Below, one piece after another: positions 41,774 through 51,616 of a stretch of DNA of 64,000 nucleotides. The position numbers and the translations under genes are program-made. Source of the DNA: Pelomonas nitida (GTDB lineage Bacteria > Pseudomonadota > Gammaproteobacteria > Burkholderiales > Burkholderiaceae_C). Under the pieces are notes generated by a model. That model was given only the letters and a program-made list of their open reading frames with translations, was not told the DNA's origin and ran no database searches. The stretch lies in the NCBI RefSeq assembly GCF_043555975.1, contig NZ_JBIGIA010000015.1, positions 1-64,000 on the forward strand, written 5' to 3'. The stretch's first letter is position 1. Every line of letters starts with the position of its first letter.

Positions 41774-43558
41774 TCAGGGCTCGTCCCGGTCACTGCCGCC
41801 CGCCTGGCGCGCGGCTCGCTTCGCTCCCGTCTCGCCGCCCGGCTCGGCAGCTGTGGTTGAACCCGCCGCCGAGGCGGCGAGGGCAGGGTCGGGTGTGTGG
41901 AAGAGCTTCCAGCGGCCGCCGCCGGTGAGCTGCAGCACGCGGCGGTGGAAGCTGGCGACGGCGGCGCGGTGGGCGATGCTGATCAGCGTGGTGCCGCGCT
42001 CGCGCAGGCGCTCGTAGAGGCGCTGCTGGTTGGCGTCGTCCAGCGCGCTGGTGGCTTCGTCCAGGATGGCCACGCGCGGGGCGTGCACGAGCAGCCGCGC
42101 GAACGCGAGCCGCTGCTGCTCGCCGCCGCTGAGCAGCTTTTCCCAGTCCTCGCTGCGGTCCAGGCCGGCGGGGGTGTCGGCCAGGTGGTGCAACTGCACT
42201 TCGTCCAGCACCTGCAGCAGCTCGGCGTCGCCGCGCGTGCTGTGCGTGCTGGGGTAGATGAGCTGGCTGCGCAGCGTGCCGGTCTGCAGGTAGGGGCGCT
42301 GGGGCAGGAAGAACACGTCTTCCTGTGGCGGGTGCTCGATGCGGCCACCGCCCTGCGTCCACAGCCCGGCGATGGCGCGCAGCAGCGAGCTCTTGCCGCT
42401 GCCGCTGGCGCCGGTGATGAGCAGCGACTCGCCGGCCGGCACCGTGAGCGACAAGTCCTTCACCAGCACGCGGTCGCTGTCGGGCGCGGTGACGGTGAGG
42501 CCGTGCAGCGTCAGCTCGCGGGCCGGTTGCAGCGCGATGCCGGCGGCGGGTGGTGCCTGCTCCAGCTTTTCGGCCATGACGTGCAGGCGGTCGATGCCGG
42601 CGACGAAGCGCGACAGGCTCTCGAAGTTCTCGACGATGACGGACACCGCGCTCAGCACCGCCGCGAAGGCGCCGCCGGCCTGCACGGCCTGCCCCACCTC
42701 CAGCTCGCCCGCCAGCACCTGGCCGGCCAGCACGACGAAGGGCACCAGCAGGCTGAGCTGGCTGAAGGAGCGCTGGAACAGGTTCAGCATGAACTGCGCG
42801 CGGATCATCTTCTTGGTGTTGAGCAGCGCGGCGCGAAGGCGCTGGTCGAGCTGGCGGCGCTCCTGCTTCTCGCCGCGGTAGAAGGCGATGGACTCGGCGT
42901 TCTCGCGCAGCCGCATGAGGCGAAAGCGGAAGTCGGCTTCGCGCTTGAGCTGCCAGAAGTTCAGCCGGATCAGCGGCCCGCCGAACAGCCCGATGGACAG
43001 CACGGTGCCCAGCAGCGCGTAGGCGATGAGAAAGCCCACCAGCAGCTTGGACAGCGCCCACAGCACCGTGCTGAACGCCACCAGCTGCATGACCGAGCCC
43101 AGCAGGATGAGCAGGAAGTTCAGCGAGCGGCCGGTGAAGGTGTTGACGTCGTCGGCGATGCGCTGGTCGGGGTTGTCGACGCCGGCGAGCCGGAAGTACG
43201 CGCGGTCGCCGAGGTAGGCGTCGAGGAAGCGGTGCGTGAGCCAGCGCCGCCAGTCGTTGGCATAGGCGTCGCGGGCGGCGTAGTAGATGGCGTAAACGGG
43301 CACGGCGATGCCCACCACCCACAGCATGGTGCGCACGGCCTGCCAGAAGCGGTCGGCGTCGCGCGCGGAGAGCGCCGAGGTCAGCTCGCCGGTCTGGTGG
43401 TTCACGAGCACGGCGAGCTGGGTGTCCAGCAGCATCAGCACCACCAGGCCCACCAGCACGGCCCAGGCCACGCGGCGCCGGTCGCCCGTCCAGTAGGGGC
43501 GGGCGACGACGAGAAAGCGCCTCCAGGCGGAGGGCGTGCCGGGCGTGGGCGTGGGCAT
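41774..43558 (-). CDS. ABC transporter permease/ATPase, YddA/SbmA-like
   Basis: 594 residues. The N-terminal membrane domain (about six helices, 30-330) contains the ABC_membrane_2 motif RWRRWLTHRFLDAYLGDRAYFRL and NPDQRIADDVNTF. The ATPase domain has Walker A GASGSGKSS near 408, signature LSGGEQQRLAFARLL and Walker B VAILDEATSALDD. This combination is typical of the YddA/ABCD-like half transporters, which act as homodimers. The substrate is unknown. The C-terminal tail is Ala/Gly-rich. The start was chosen at MPTPTPG because the longer open frame upstream lacks coding character. Confidence 0.88.
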   Translation of the reverse strand: MPTPTPGTPSAWRRFLVVARPYWTGDRRRVAWAVLVGLVVLMLLDTQLAVLVNHQTGELTSALSARDADRFWQAVRTMLWVVGIAVPVYAIYYAARDAYANDWRRWLTHRFLDAYLGDRAYFRLAGVDNPDQRIADDVNTFTGRSLNFLLILLGSVMQLVAFSTVLWALSKLLVGFLIAYALLGTVLSIGLFGGPLIRLNFWQLKREADFRFRLMRLRENAESIAFYRGEKQERRQLDQRLRAALLNTKKMIRAQFMLNLFQRSFSQLSLLVPFVVLAGQVLAGELEVGQAVQAGGAFAAVLSAVSVIVENFESLSRFVAGIDRLHVMAEKLEQAPPAAGIALQPARELTLHGLTVTAPDSDRVLVKDLSLTVPAGESLLITGASGSGKSSLLRAIAGLWTQGGGRIEHPPQEDVFFLPQRPYLQTGTLRSQLIYPSTHSTRGDAELLQVLDEVQLHHLADTPAGLDRSEDWEKLLSGGEQQRLAFARLLVHAPRVAILDEATSALDDANQQRLYERLRERGTTLISIAHRAAVASFHRRVLQLTGGGRWKLFHTPDPALAASAAGSTTAAEPGGETGAKRAARQAGGSDRDEP

Positions 43559-43722
43559 GTGGGCGTTGGGCGTGTTGCGAGCGGGCGCGATACAACCAGC
43601 GTAGGCCGGCGCAAGGGGCCGCGCTGTCGGACGGCAGCCCGGGCGGGCGTCGCCCGCAGCCGGCGCAGGCCGGAGGGAGTCGGGCGGCGGCCGCCCCGGC
43701 CGTGGGGGCGCTGGGAATCTGC

Positions 43723-44205
43723 TCAGCTCAGCGCGGTGCTGAGCAGCGCCTGCAGCAGGTGGCCGTGGTTGGCGGCCGTGTCGCCGCTCATGGACGCGGC
43801 CAGCCGGTACAGCGGGTGGCCGGTGCCGGCCACGCAGTCGAACACCGGCACGCCGGCGTTGCGGCCGAGCTCGCGCAGGTCTGGCGCCGCCAGGCCCTGG
43901 CATTCGATCGCGTCGTAGAGCTGGCCCAGCAGCGAGGCCAGCTCCTGCACATGGTGCTCGCCCGGCCCGCTGGCACGCACGCGCGCCACATGGCCGCCCA
44001 GCGCCGTGGCGGCCTGCTCGAACGCGCGGGCCGAGGGGCTGTCGTGGTCGTCGCTGAGCAGCGCCAGCCGCTTGCCCAGCAGCACCTTGCGCAGCCCGCC
44101 CGCGCCGGCCGCCGCGAGCCGCAGGCGCTCGGCACCGGCCACCAGCGCCTGCCCGTCGGCGGCGCTGATGTCGGCAGGAGACCAGGGATAGGGGGCGAGC
44201 AGCAT
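43723..44205 (-). CDS. Ornithine/aspartate carbamoyltransferase N-domain-like protein
   Basis: 160 residues, about half an OTCase. It fits the carbamoyl-phosphate-binding domain by LLGKRLALLSDDHDSPSARAFEQAATALGGHV near 43-73 and by the end of that domain, PDLRELGRNAGVPVFDCVAGTGHPLYRLA. The phosphate-binding S-T-R-T-R loop is altered to SPSARA, and the amino-acid-binding C-terminal domain is absent. Classical catalysis is therefore unlikely. It is divergent from a Crp/Fnr gene across a possible FNR-type site. A regulatory or ligand-binding role is possible. Confidence 0.7.
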   Translation of the reverse strand: MLLAPYPWSPADISAADGQALVAGAERLRLAAAGAGGLRKVLLGKRLALLSDDHDSPSARAFEQAATALGGHVARVRASGPGEHHVQELASLLGQLYDAIECQGLAAPDLRELGRNAGVPVFDCVAGTGHPLYRLAASMSGDTAANHGHLLQALLSTALS

Positions 44206-44242
44206 GGGACCGGCAGGCTAAGGCGCGGCCCGCGCGGCCGAG

Positions 44243-44256
44243 CTGACGAAGATCAA
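44243..44256. promoter_or_regulatory. Putative FNR/Anr-type binding site
   Basis: CTGAC-GAAG-ATCAA has a perfect right half and a 3/5 left half of TTGAT-N4-ATCAA. It lies between the divergent OTCase-like and Crp/Fnr genes. The neighbouring regulator has the FNR-type recognition residues E..SR, so autoregulation is plausible. Confidence 0.45.
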
Positions 44257-44375
44257 TTTCCGCAGCCCGTTTACCGTCGGTTTACCGAGTGTTTCCGAGT
44301 GGCCGTCGCCGTTCTCAGGCAGTTGTCGGCGGCTTTCTAAGCTTCCGTCCATCGAAGCGAGAAGCCCAGGAGCCC

Positions 44376-45140
44376 ATGATGATGACCACCGCCGCAGCCG
44401 CCACCGCCGACTTCCGCAGCACGCCGCGCGTGCCGGCCGCCCAGCATGCCGTGGCGGAGCGCATCGCCGACACGCTGCGCCTGCTGCAGGACCATGTCGT
44501 CATCACCCGCCGCATCGTGCATGCCGGTGACAGCGTCTACCAGGCCGGCGAGGCGTTCGACACGCTGCACGTCATCAACTCGGGCTTCTTCAAGACCATC
44601 AACCTGGCGGCGGACGGCCGCGAGCAGGTCGTGGGCCTGCACTTCAAGGGCGACTGGCTGGGCTTCGACGGCATTGCCGCCGGCCGCCATGGCTGCGACG
44701 CCGTGGCGCTGGACACCGGCGAGGTCTGGACGGTGCGCTACGACGCACTGCTGGCCGCCTGCTCGCGCCACACGCCGCTGCTGGCCGTGCTGCACGCCGC
44801 CATGAGCCGCGAGATCACGCGTGACCGTGACTCGCTGCTGAGCCTGTGCACGCTGTCGGCCGACGCCCGCGTGGCCGAGTTCCTGCGCTACTGGGCCGAC
44901 GCGATGGCCCAGCGCGGCCTGCGCCACGACCAGATCACGCTGCGCATGACGCGCGCGGAGATCGGCAACTACCTGGGCATGACGCTGGAGACCGTGAGCC
45001 GCGCGCTGTCGCGCCTGTCGCGCGACAAGCTCATCGCCTTCCCCGAACGCGGCCGCCGCGACGTCAGCATCCCCGACGTGCAGGCGCTGGGCGCCTATGT
45101 GCAGCGCAGCGTGGCGCCGGCCAGCACGACGCTGCAGTGA
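44376..45140 (+). CDS. Crp/Fnr-family transcriptional regulator
   Basis: 254 residues from the ATG behind AGGAG. Cyclic-nucleotide-binding-like fold about 35-150; C-terminal HTH with IGNYLGMTLETVSRALSRLSRDKLI, whose E-T-V-S-R pattern is FNR-like. The N-terminus lacks the cysteine cluster that binds the FNR iron-sulfur centre, so oxygen sensing by a cluster is not expected; a FixK-like or redox-cascade role is likelier. Confidence 0.87.
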   Translation: MMMTTAAAATADFRSTPRVPAAQHAVAERIADTLRLLQDHVVITRRIVHAGDSVYQAGEAFDTLHVINSGFFKTINLAADGREQVVGLHFKGDWLGFDGIAAGRHGCDAVALDTGEVWTVRYDALLAACSRHTPLLAVLHAAMSREITRDRDSLLSLCTLSADARVAEFLRYWADAMAQRGLRHDQITLRMTRAEIGNYLGMTLETVSRALSRLSRDKLIAFPERGRRDVSIPDVQALGAYVQRSVAPASTTLQ

Positions 45141-45174
45141 ACGAGGTTGAACGGGTGCGCGCGCCGGCCGCTGA

Positions 45175-47184
45175 TCAGGCCGTCAGGCGCGCCACGGCGC
45201 GGGCCAGCTCCTCGCGGGTAAAGGGCTTGCGCAGCAGCTCCCAGGCCGAGGCCTCGTCGGCGTCCAGCAGCTCCGACGAATAGCCCGACATCAGCAGCAC
45301 CGCCAGCTCTGGCTGGTGCTGCTGCGCCTGCTTGGCGAGCTGCGTGCCGCGCAACCCGGCGCCCAGCGCGATGTCGCTCAGCAGCAGCCCGTAGCGCGGG
45401 CCGGCCTGCAGCTCCAGCAGCGCCAGCTCGGCCGTGGCGAAGGCGCTGACCTGGCAGCCCAGCGCCTGCAGGAAGCTGCCGACGACGGAGCGCACCTCGG
45501 GCTCGTCCTCGACCAGCAGCACGCGCAGCCCGGCGGGCACCGCGCCGTGGGCCGCCGCGCCGGGCGTGTCGGCGCGCACGGTGCCGGCGGGGCAGGGCAG
45601 CAGCAGTGACACGGTGGTGCCTTCGCCGGGTGCGCTGTCCAGCAGCACGGCGCCGCGCGACTGCTTGGCAAAGCCATACACCGTGCTCAGGCCCAGGCCG
45701 GTGCCCCGGCCCGCGGGCTTGGTGGTGAAGAAGGGCTCGAAGGCGCGCTCCTTCACGGCGTCGGGCATGCCGCTGCCGGTGTCGGCGATGCAGATCTGCA
45801 CGAAACCGTCGGGCAGGCCGCTGCCCTGCAGTTCGGCCGGCAGCGCCTCGCAGGGGCGGGCGGCGAAGCACAGGTCGCCGCCGTCGGGCATGGCGTCGCG
45901 CGCGTTGATGGCGATGTTCAGCAGCGCCGATTCCAGCTGGCCGGGGTCGGCCTGGCAGGGCGGGCAGCCCGGCTGCACCTGCACCGTGATGCGGATGCGC
46001 TGGTCCAGCGTGCGGCGCAGCATGTCGGCGAGCGACTCCAGCAGGGCCTGCACGTCCACGCGCGTGGGCTGCAGCACCTGGCGGCGCGAGAAGGCCAGCA
46101 GCTTGGCCGTCAGCTCGGCGCCCCGGCGCGAGGCGCGCATGGCCGCTGCGACGAAATGCGGCGCCGCCGCGTCGTCGGCCACGGCCGGGTGGTCCTCCAG
46201 CACCTGCAGGTTGCCCTGGATGATGGTCAGCAGGTTGTTGAAGTCATGCGCGATGCCGCCGGTCAGCTGGCCGACGCTCTCCAGCCGCTGCGCGTGGTTG
46301 AGCGCCTCCTCCGTCTGCTTGCGCTGCAGGCTGGCGGCCAGCAGGTGGGCCAGCGAGTGCAGGAACTGCACTTCGTCGTCGCCGAAACGGCCGGCGCGGC
46401 GCGAGCGCACCGTCAGCACGCCGACGACCTGACCCCGGTCGGTCAGCGGCACCGCCAGCCCCGCCACGAGGCCGGCGTCCAGGTAGCTGGCGGGCACGGT
46501 GAAGCGGGTTTCCTGCGCGTAGTCGGTCACCTGCATCGCCCGGCCTTCATGGACGACATAGCCCGGCGGGGTGTCCGGCCGGTTGGGCAGGCGGCTGCCG
46601 AGGGGCTCGGGCGTCACGCTGCCGGCGCTGCCCTCGACGCGGAAGGCCTGCCGGTCCGGCTCGAGCAGGAAGACGACCGACGCGTCGGCCTCCAGCGTGT
46701 CCACCGCCGCCTGCGGGATGCGCTGCAGCAGCAGGTGGGGGTCGCGCGTGTCGACGGCGAAACGGCCGATGTCGGCGATGCATTCGGCGTAGCGCGCGCG
46801 CTTGAGCGCCTGCTGCACACGCGGGTAGCCGCTCACGTCGCGGATGGCCGCCACGACATAGGGCAGGCCGTGCGCCTGCAGCGGGCTCAGGGCGATCTCG
46901 ACCGGCACCTCCGAGCCGTCCTTGCGCCGGGCCACCAGGTCGGCCTGCATGCCCATGGGCCGCGGGCGCGGGGCGTCGCGGTAGCGCTCGCGGTAGGCCG
47001 CGTGGCGGGGGCGGATGGCGTCGGGCACGAGGGCGTCGACGGGCAGGCCCTCGAACTCCGCCAGCGTGTAGCCCAGCAAGGTCGCCGCCGCCGGGTTGGC
47101 CAGCGCGATGCAGCCGGCCGCGTCGACGAGCAGCAGCGCGTCGGCGTTGGCGATGAACTGCGCGCGGTAGAGCTCGGCGTCCAT
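45175..47184 (-). CDS. Hybrid sensor histidine kinase (PAS-GAF-HK-REC)
   Basis: 669 residues, no membrane segment. PAS about 5-120 (ANADALLLVDAAGCIALAN), GAF about 135-290, HisKA with the phospho-acceptor in GGIAHDFNNLLT near 314-325, HATPase with NIAINARDAMPDGG and DTGSGM plus GLGLSTVYG, and a C-terminal receiver (about 550-669) with LLLSDIALG. Family wiring resembles the FixL/NtrB-type H-box group. It follows a response-regulator gene by about 120 bp on the same strand; the pair probably forms one cytoplasmic signalling unit. Confidence 0.9.
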   Translation of the reverse strand: MDAELYRAQFIANADALLLVDAAGCIALANPAAATLLGYTLAEFEGLPVDALVPDAIRPRHAAYRERYRDAPRPRPMGMQADLVARRKDGSEVPVEIALSPLQAHGLPYVVAAIRDVSGYPRVQQALKRARYAECIADIGRFAVDTRDPHLLLQRIPQAAVDTLEADASVVFLLEPDRQAFRVEGSAGSVTPEPLGSRLPNRPDTPPGYVVHEGRAMQVTDYAQETRFTVPASYLDAGLVAGLAVPLTDRGQVVGVLTVRSRRAGRFGDDEVQFLHSLAHLLAASLQRKQTEEALNHAQRLESVGQLTGGIAHDFNNLLTIIQGNLQVLEDHPAVADDAAAPHFVAAAMRASRRGAELTAKLLAFSRRQVLQPTRVDVQALLESLADMLRRTLDQRIRITVQVQPGCPPCQADPGQLESALLNIAINARDAMPDGGDLCFAARPCEALPAELQGSGLPDGFVQICIADTGSGMPDAVKERAFEPFFTTKPAGRGTGLGLSTVYGFAKQSRGAVLLDSAPGEGTTVSLLLPCPAGTVRADTPGAAAHGAVPAGLRVLLVEDEPEVRSVVGSFLQALGCQVSAFATAELALLELQAGPRYGLLLSDIALGAGLRGTQLAKQAQQHQPELAVLLMSGYSSELLDADEASAWELLRKPFTREELARAVARLTA

Positions 47185-47303
47185 GTCAGCTGTCCATGGC
47201 GCAGCGCGTCACGCGCCACGCATCAACGTGTTGTCGGGCCGAACGCAGGGCCGGCTGCCGGCGTTCAGCCGGGGCGAGACCGGGCGAGGGGTTCACGTTC
47301 ACC

Positions 47304-48047
47304 TCAGCGCGGGTCGAGCGGCGGGACAAACAGATAACCCGCGCCCCGCACGGCCTTGATGATCTGCGGCTCGGCGGCGTTGTCGCCCAGCTTCTTGCGC
47401 AGCCGGCCGATCAGCACGTCGATCGTGCGGTCGAACGGCGCGGCCTCGCGCCCGCGGGTCTGCTCCAGCAAAAAGTCGCGCGACAGCACCCGGCCGCCAT
47501 GGCGGGCCAGCACCTGCAGCAGCTCGAACTCGCCGGTGGTGAGCACCACCTCGGCGCCGGCGCTGTCGACGAGCCTGCGAGCGGCCGTGTCCAGCGCCCA
47601 GCCGGCGAACTGCAGCCGGGCCCGCTCGGCCGGTGGCGGCGGCGCCACGGGTGGTGCGGCGGCTGGCGGGGCTTCGGCGGGCAGGATGCGGCGCAGCACG
47701 GCCTTGATGCGGGCCAGCAGCTCGCGCAGGTCGAAGGGCTTGGTCACGTAGTCGTCGGCACCCACCTCCAGGCCGACGACCTTGTCGATCGCGTCGCCCC
47801 GCCCGGTCACGATGACCAGGCCGCAACGCCAGTGCTCGCGCAGCTGGCGCGCGATGACGAAGCCGTCCTCGCCGGGCAGGCCCAGGTCCAGCAGCACGAG
47901 GGCGGGCGGGTCGCTGGCCATCAGCTCCAGCAGCGCGCGGCCGCTGTGCACCTGGCTGACGCGAAAGCCCTGGACGCTCAGATAGCCGGCCAGCAACTGG
48001 GTGATGTCGACTTCATCGTCGAGAACGGCAACGTGGGGCAGGCTCAT
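47304..48047 (-). CDS. OmpR/KdpE-type response regulator
   Basis: 247 residues from the ATG at 48047. The receiver (1-120) has DDE near 10, phospho-Asp in LVLLDLGLPGEDG and the TKPFD lysine. A Pro/Ala linker is followed by a Trans_reg_C winged helix ending AVRGAGYLFV. It is upstream of the hybrid kinase gene. The 190 bp between it and the divergent gene at 48240 should contain its promoter. Confidence 0.92.
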   Translation of the reverse strand: MSLPHVAVLDDEVDITQLLAGYLSVQGFRVSQVHSGRALLELMASDPPALVLLDLGLPGEDGFVIARQLREHWRCGLVIVTGRGDAIDKVVGLEVGADDYVTKPFDLRELLARIKAVLRRILPAEAPPAAAPPVAPPPPAERARLQFAGWALDTAARRLVDSAGAEVVLTTGEFELLQVLARHGGRVLSRDFLLEQTRGREAAPFDRTIDVLIGRLRKKLGDNAAEPQIIKAVRGAGYLFVPPLDPR

Positions 48048-48239
48048 GGAGAAGAGAGGGGGCGTGCGGGCGGGACCTGCGGTGTTGTCAAACTGTAACG
48101 CCCCTGACGCCACCATTGATTCAAGTCAAGGCGGCGCGGCGCCAGAGCGGCTTGGCGCGGCGCGGGCGGCGGGCGGTGCCGCCTTGTCACAGCGCTGACA
48201 TGCAGCCGCGTGAGCATCGGCGGTTTTGGCACGCCCCGC

Positions 48240-48716
48240 ATGAGACTGCTTTCCCTGCTGGCCCTGGCTGGCCTGATCGCGCTGCCCGCCGTGGCCGCAG
48301 CGCCGTTGCCGCTGGCGTTTGGCGACTTCTTCGTTCAGCCCATCGGCCCGCGTGGCCTGGAGCCCACGGCCGCGTTGAAGGCGGCCGACGGCCAGGCCGT
48401 GCGGCTGGTCGGCTTCATGGTCCGGCGCGAACGGCCGCTGGCCGGCAGCTTCCTGCTGACGCCGCGCCCCGTCACGATGGCCGAGCATGCCGACGGCGAG
48501 GCCGACGACCTGCCCGCCGCCACCGTCACCGTGCAGCTGGCGGCTTCGCAGCGCGAGCGCCTGGTGGCCTACCAGCCCGGCGCGATCGCGTTGACGGGGC
48601 GGCTGGAGGTCGGCCCGGTCGAAGACGAGACCGGTCGCGTCGGCTGGGTGCGCCTGCACCTGGCCGCCGACGCGCTGGCGGGCCAGCCCGGCGCCGCCGA
48701 GCCCCATTCCCACTGA
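48240..48716 (+). CDS. Exported protein of unknown function
   Basis: 158 residues. A signal peptide ends at VAAAAP near 21. The body (VRLVGFMVRRERPL, FLLTPRP, AIALTGRLEVGPV) predicts a small beta-barrel like OB-fold or DUF3299-type periplasmic proteins; this assignment is weak. A GTG ten codons earlier is possible. It is 10 nt upstream of the alkaline phosphatase gene and probably co-transcribed. Confidence 0.65.
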   Translation: MRLLSLLALAGLIALPAVAAAPLPLAFGDFFVQPIGPRGLEPTAALKAADGQAVRLVGFMVRRERPLAGSFLLTPRPVTMAEHADGEADDLPAATVTVQLAASQRERLVAYQPGAIALTGRLEVGPVEDETGRVGWVRLHLAADALAGQPGAAEPHSH

Positions 48717-48726
48717 ACGCCTTCCG

Positions 48727-50751
48727 ATGAAACAAGCCCTGTTCCTCGCCACGCTGGCTGCGGCCGGCTCCGCGCTGGCCGCGCCCAGCGTGACCCGCCT
48801 GACACCGCCCAGCGAGCTGTTCGCCAGCGGGCGCGCCGACCCCGTCGTCGCGCGCTTCCTGCCGGGCCAGCGCTTCGACCTGCAGGCCACCGTGAAGCCC
48901 GCTGCGGGCCAGAAGATCACGGCGGCCCGCTTCCTGATCGACGGCAAGCCGGTCGCCGCGCCCGTGGCGCTGCGCGACTGCACGGCCGGCTGTGTGAAGG
49001 GCGCCGCTGCGGAGACCACCATCGCCACCGTGCGCGCGGTGTCTGCCGAGGCCGCCGGCAAGCATGAGTTCAGCGTCGAGGCCACGCAGGCCGATGGCCA
49101 GAAGGTCACGGCGCGGGGCAACTTCGAGGTCGTGCCCTTCACGGCCGCGATGGGCCCCCAGGTGAAGAACATCATCATCCTGCTGGGCGACGGCATGGGC
49201 GCGTCGCAGCGCACCGCCGCGCGCATCGTGCACGGCTACGCGCAGGGCAAGGCGCTGCAGCCGCTGGCGATGGACACGTTCACGGCGACGGCGCTGGTCA
49301 AGACCTCGTCGCTGAACTCCATCGTCACCGACTCGTCGCCGGGCATGACCAGCTATGTCAGCGGCAACAAGAACAACAACAACGAGGAGGGCGTGTTCCC
49401 CGACGACACGGTCGACGCTTTCGACAACCCGCGCATCGAGTACCTCAGCGAATACCTGCACCGCACGCAGGGCAAGCAGCTGGGGATCGTGACGACGGCC
49501 GACGTGTTCGATGCCACGCCCGCCGGCAACGCCGTGCACACCAGCAACCGCGGCGCCGGCACGGGCATCGTCGACCAGTTCTTCGACGATCGCGCCCACA
49601 CCGGCCTGACCGTGTTGATGGGCGGCGGGCGCAAGTGGTTCCTGCCGGCCGCCACGCCGGGCTCCGCACGCACGGACACGAGCGACTACGCCTTCTCGGC
49701 GACTGACGCGCACACCGGCGACATCGTCAAGCGCTGGGGCGTGTCTGCCGGCGCGCTGGACAAGGGCCGCGACCTCATCAAGGAGTTTCAGTCAGCGGGC
49801 TTCAGCTACGCGCCCACCAAGGCCGAGCTGGACAAGGCCGACGCCACCAAGCCGCTGCTGGGCCTGTTCGCGTTCTCCAACATGAACGTGGCGCTGGACA
49901 AGATCAACGGCCGCCGCGGCACCGACAAGAACGGTCTGCAGGGCGGCAGCGTCGTCGACGACTTCGGCCTGCCCGACCAGCCCATGCTCGACGAGATGGC
50001 GGCCAAGGCCATTGGCGTGCTCAAGCGTTCGCCCAAGGGCTTCGTGCTGCTGATCGAAGGTGCGTCCATCGACAAGCAGGCCCACGCGATGGACACCGAG
50101 CGCTGGATGCTGGACACGCTGGAGTTCGACCGCGCCGTGCGTGTGGCACAGGACTTCGCGGCCGAGCAGGGCGACACGCTGGTCATCGTGACGGCCGACC
50201 ACGAATGCTCCGGCGCCGCGCTGATCGGCGGCGCCACGGTGACCGACAAGGCGCTGGCCGAGCTGGCCGCCAAGAAGGGCGTGGCCAACCTGCGCAACGG
50301 CGTGGTCGGCACCTACGAGAAGGCCGGCTTCCCGCATTACCGCCTTGCTGCGGATGGCTACCCCGAGACCACCGACATCGACTACCGCCTGCTGGTGGGC
50401 TACGGCGCCAACGCCGACCGCTACGAGGACTGGCGCACGAAGAAGACGCCGCAGCGCGACGGCCAGCAGCCCTTCGCCGTGGAGGCGCCGCTGAAGTGGT
50501 ACCCCGCCAATGCGCAGGAGCGCGACGACGCGTTGGGCGAGTACCTCGTCACCGGCCAGGTGCCCGGTGAACAGGCCGTGCACACGGCGACCGACGTGCC
50601 GCTGTCGGCCTATGGCCCCGGTGCGTTGACGTTCACGGGCGTCATCGACAACACCGACGTCTTCTTCAAGCTCGCGCAGGCGGCGGTGAAGGGCGTGGTG
50701 GCACCGGCCGACACCAGCGGCGCACGCAAGCCGCCCAAGCCGCGGCGCTGA
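48727..50751 (+). CDS. Periplasmic alkaline phosphatase (PhoA superfamily)
   Basis: 674 residues with a signal peptide (1-20). Metal and catalytic motifs: NIIILLGDGMGASQR near 149-163, nucleophile region TDSSPGMTSYVSG near 200-212, EGASIDKQAHAMD near 444-456 and TADHE near 490. It releases phosphate from phosphomonoesters. An additional N-terminal beta domain (about 40-140) is longer than in E. coli PhoA. No Pho box was recognised upstream. Confidence 0.9.
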   Translation: MKQALFLATLAAAGSALAAPSVTRLTPPSELFASGRADPVVARFLPGQRFDLQATVKPAAGQKITAARFLIDGKPVAAPVALRDCTAGCVKGAAAETTIATVRAVSAEAAGKHEFSVEATQADGQKVTARGNFEVVPFTAAMGPQVKNIIILLGDGMGASQRTAARIVHGYAQGKALQPLAMDTFTATALVKTSSLNSIVTDSSPGMTSYVSGNKNNNNEEGVFPDDTVDAFDNPRIEYLSEYLHRTQGKQLGIVTTADVFDATPAGNAVHTSNRGAGTGIVDQFFDDRAHTGLTVLMGGGRKWFLPAATPGSARTDTSDYAFSATDAHTGDIVKRWGVSAGALDKGRDLIKEFQSAGFSYAPTKAELDKADATKPLLGLFAFSNMNVALDKINGRRGTDKNGLQGGSVVDDFGLPDQPMLDEMAAKAIGVLKRSPKGFVLLIEGASIDKQAHAMDTERWMLDTLEFDRAVRVAQDFAAEQGDTLVIVTADHECSGAALIGGATVTDKALAELAAKKGVANLRNGVVGTYEKAGFPHYRLAADGYPETTDIDYRLLVGYGANADRYEDWRTKKTPQRDGQQPFAVEAPLKWYPANAQERDDALGEYLVTGQVPGEQAVHTATDVPLSAYGPGALTFTGVIDNTDVFFKLAQAAVKGVVAPADTSGARKPPKPRR

Positions 50752-50829
50752 CGCAGGCGGGCGTGCTGACGTTCGGCAGGGGGCGTTCCGGCGGCCGATA
50801 CTGGCCGACCCGTCTGGAGACAAACACCC

Positions 50830-51603
50830 ATGAACGCCTGGTTCACCGCCCCCCTTGCACTCGTCGTCGTCGTCGCCGTCGCGGCGCAGGCCCAGCCGGC
50901 CGATCCGCTGAAGGCGGCCATCGCGGCCGATCACCGCACGGTCGGCAACGTCGCACGCGACGCGGCCCGCCACCCCTACGAGACGCTGAGCTTCTTCGGC
51001 ATCAAGCCCACCGACACCGTCGTCGAGCTGGCGCCGGGCGCCGGCTGGTACACCGAGATCCTGGCGCCCTACCTGCGTGACGCCGGCCAGCTCTACGTCG
51101 CCGACGGCGGCAGCGCCCGCTTCAAGGCCAAGATGGACGCATCGTCGGTCTACGGCAAGGTGCGTATCACGGCGTTCGACGCGAGCAAGGACCAGCTGGA
51201 CATCGCGCCGGCAGGCAGCGCCGATGCGGTGCTGACCTTCCGCAACGTGCACAACTGGATGGCCGCCGGCAAGGCGCAGGAAGTCTTCAACGCCGCCTTC
51301 AAGGCGCTGAAGCCGGGCGGCGTGCTGGGCGTGGAAGAGCACCGCCTGCCGGCGAGCCGGCCGCAGGAAGCGCAGGCGCCCAGCGGCTATGTGCTGGAGG
51401 CCACCGTCATCAAGTTCGCCGAGGCGGCGGGCTTCAAGCTGGCCGCGCGCAGCGAGATCAACGCCAACCCCAAGGACACGGCTGACCACCCGCGCGGCGT
51501 GTGGACGCTGCCGCCCACCTACGCGCTGAAAGACCAGGACCGGGCCAAGTACCAGGCCATCGGCGAGAGCGACCGCATGACGCTGAAGTTCGTCAAACCC
51601 TGA
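50830..51603 (+). CDS. Exported class I SAM-dependent methyltransferase-like protein
   Basis: 257 residues. An N-terminal signal-like segment ends VAAQAQP. A Rossmann core follows with PTDTVVELAPGAGWYTEILAPYL near 60-82 and ADAVLTFRNVHNW. Exported methyltransferase-fold proteins of this kind are widespread in proteobacteria; with no SAM outside the cytoplasm, their function is unclear. It starts 78 nt after the phosphatase. Confidence 0.85.
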   Translation: MNAWFTAPLALVVVVAVAAQAQPADPLKAAIAADHRTVGNVARDAARHPYETLSFFGIKPTDTVVELAPGAGWYTEILAPYLRDAGQLYVADGGSARFKAKMDASSVYGKVRITAFDASKDQLDIAPAGSADAVLTFRNVHNWMAAGKAQEVFNAAFKALKPGGVLGVEEHRLPASRPQEAQAPSGYVLEATVIKFAEAAGFKLAARSEINANPKDTADHPRGVWTLPPTYALKDQDRAKYQAIGESDRMTLKFVKP

Positions 51604-51616
51604 CGCACGGCCGCGC

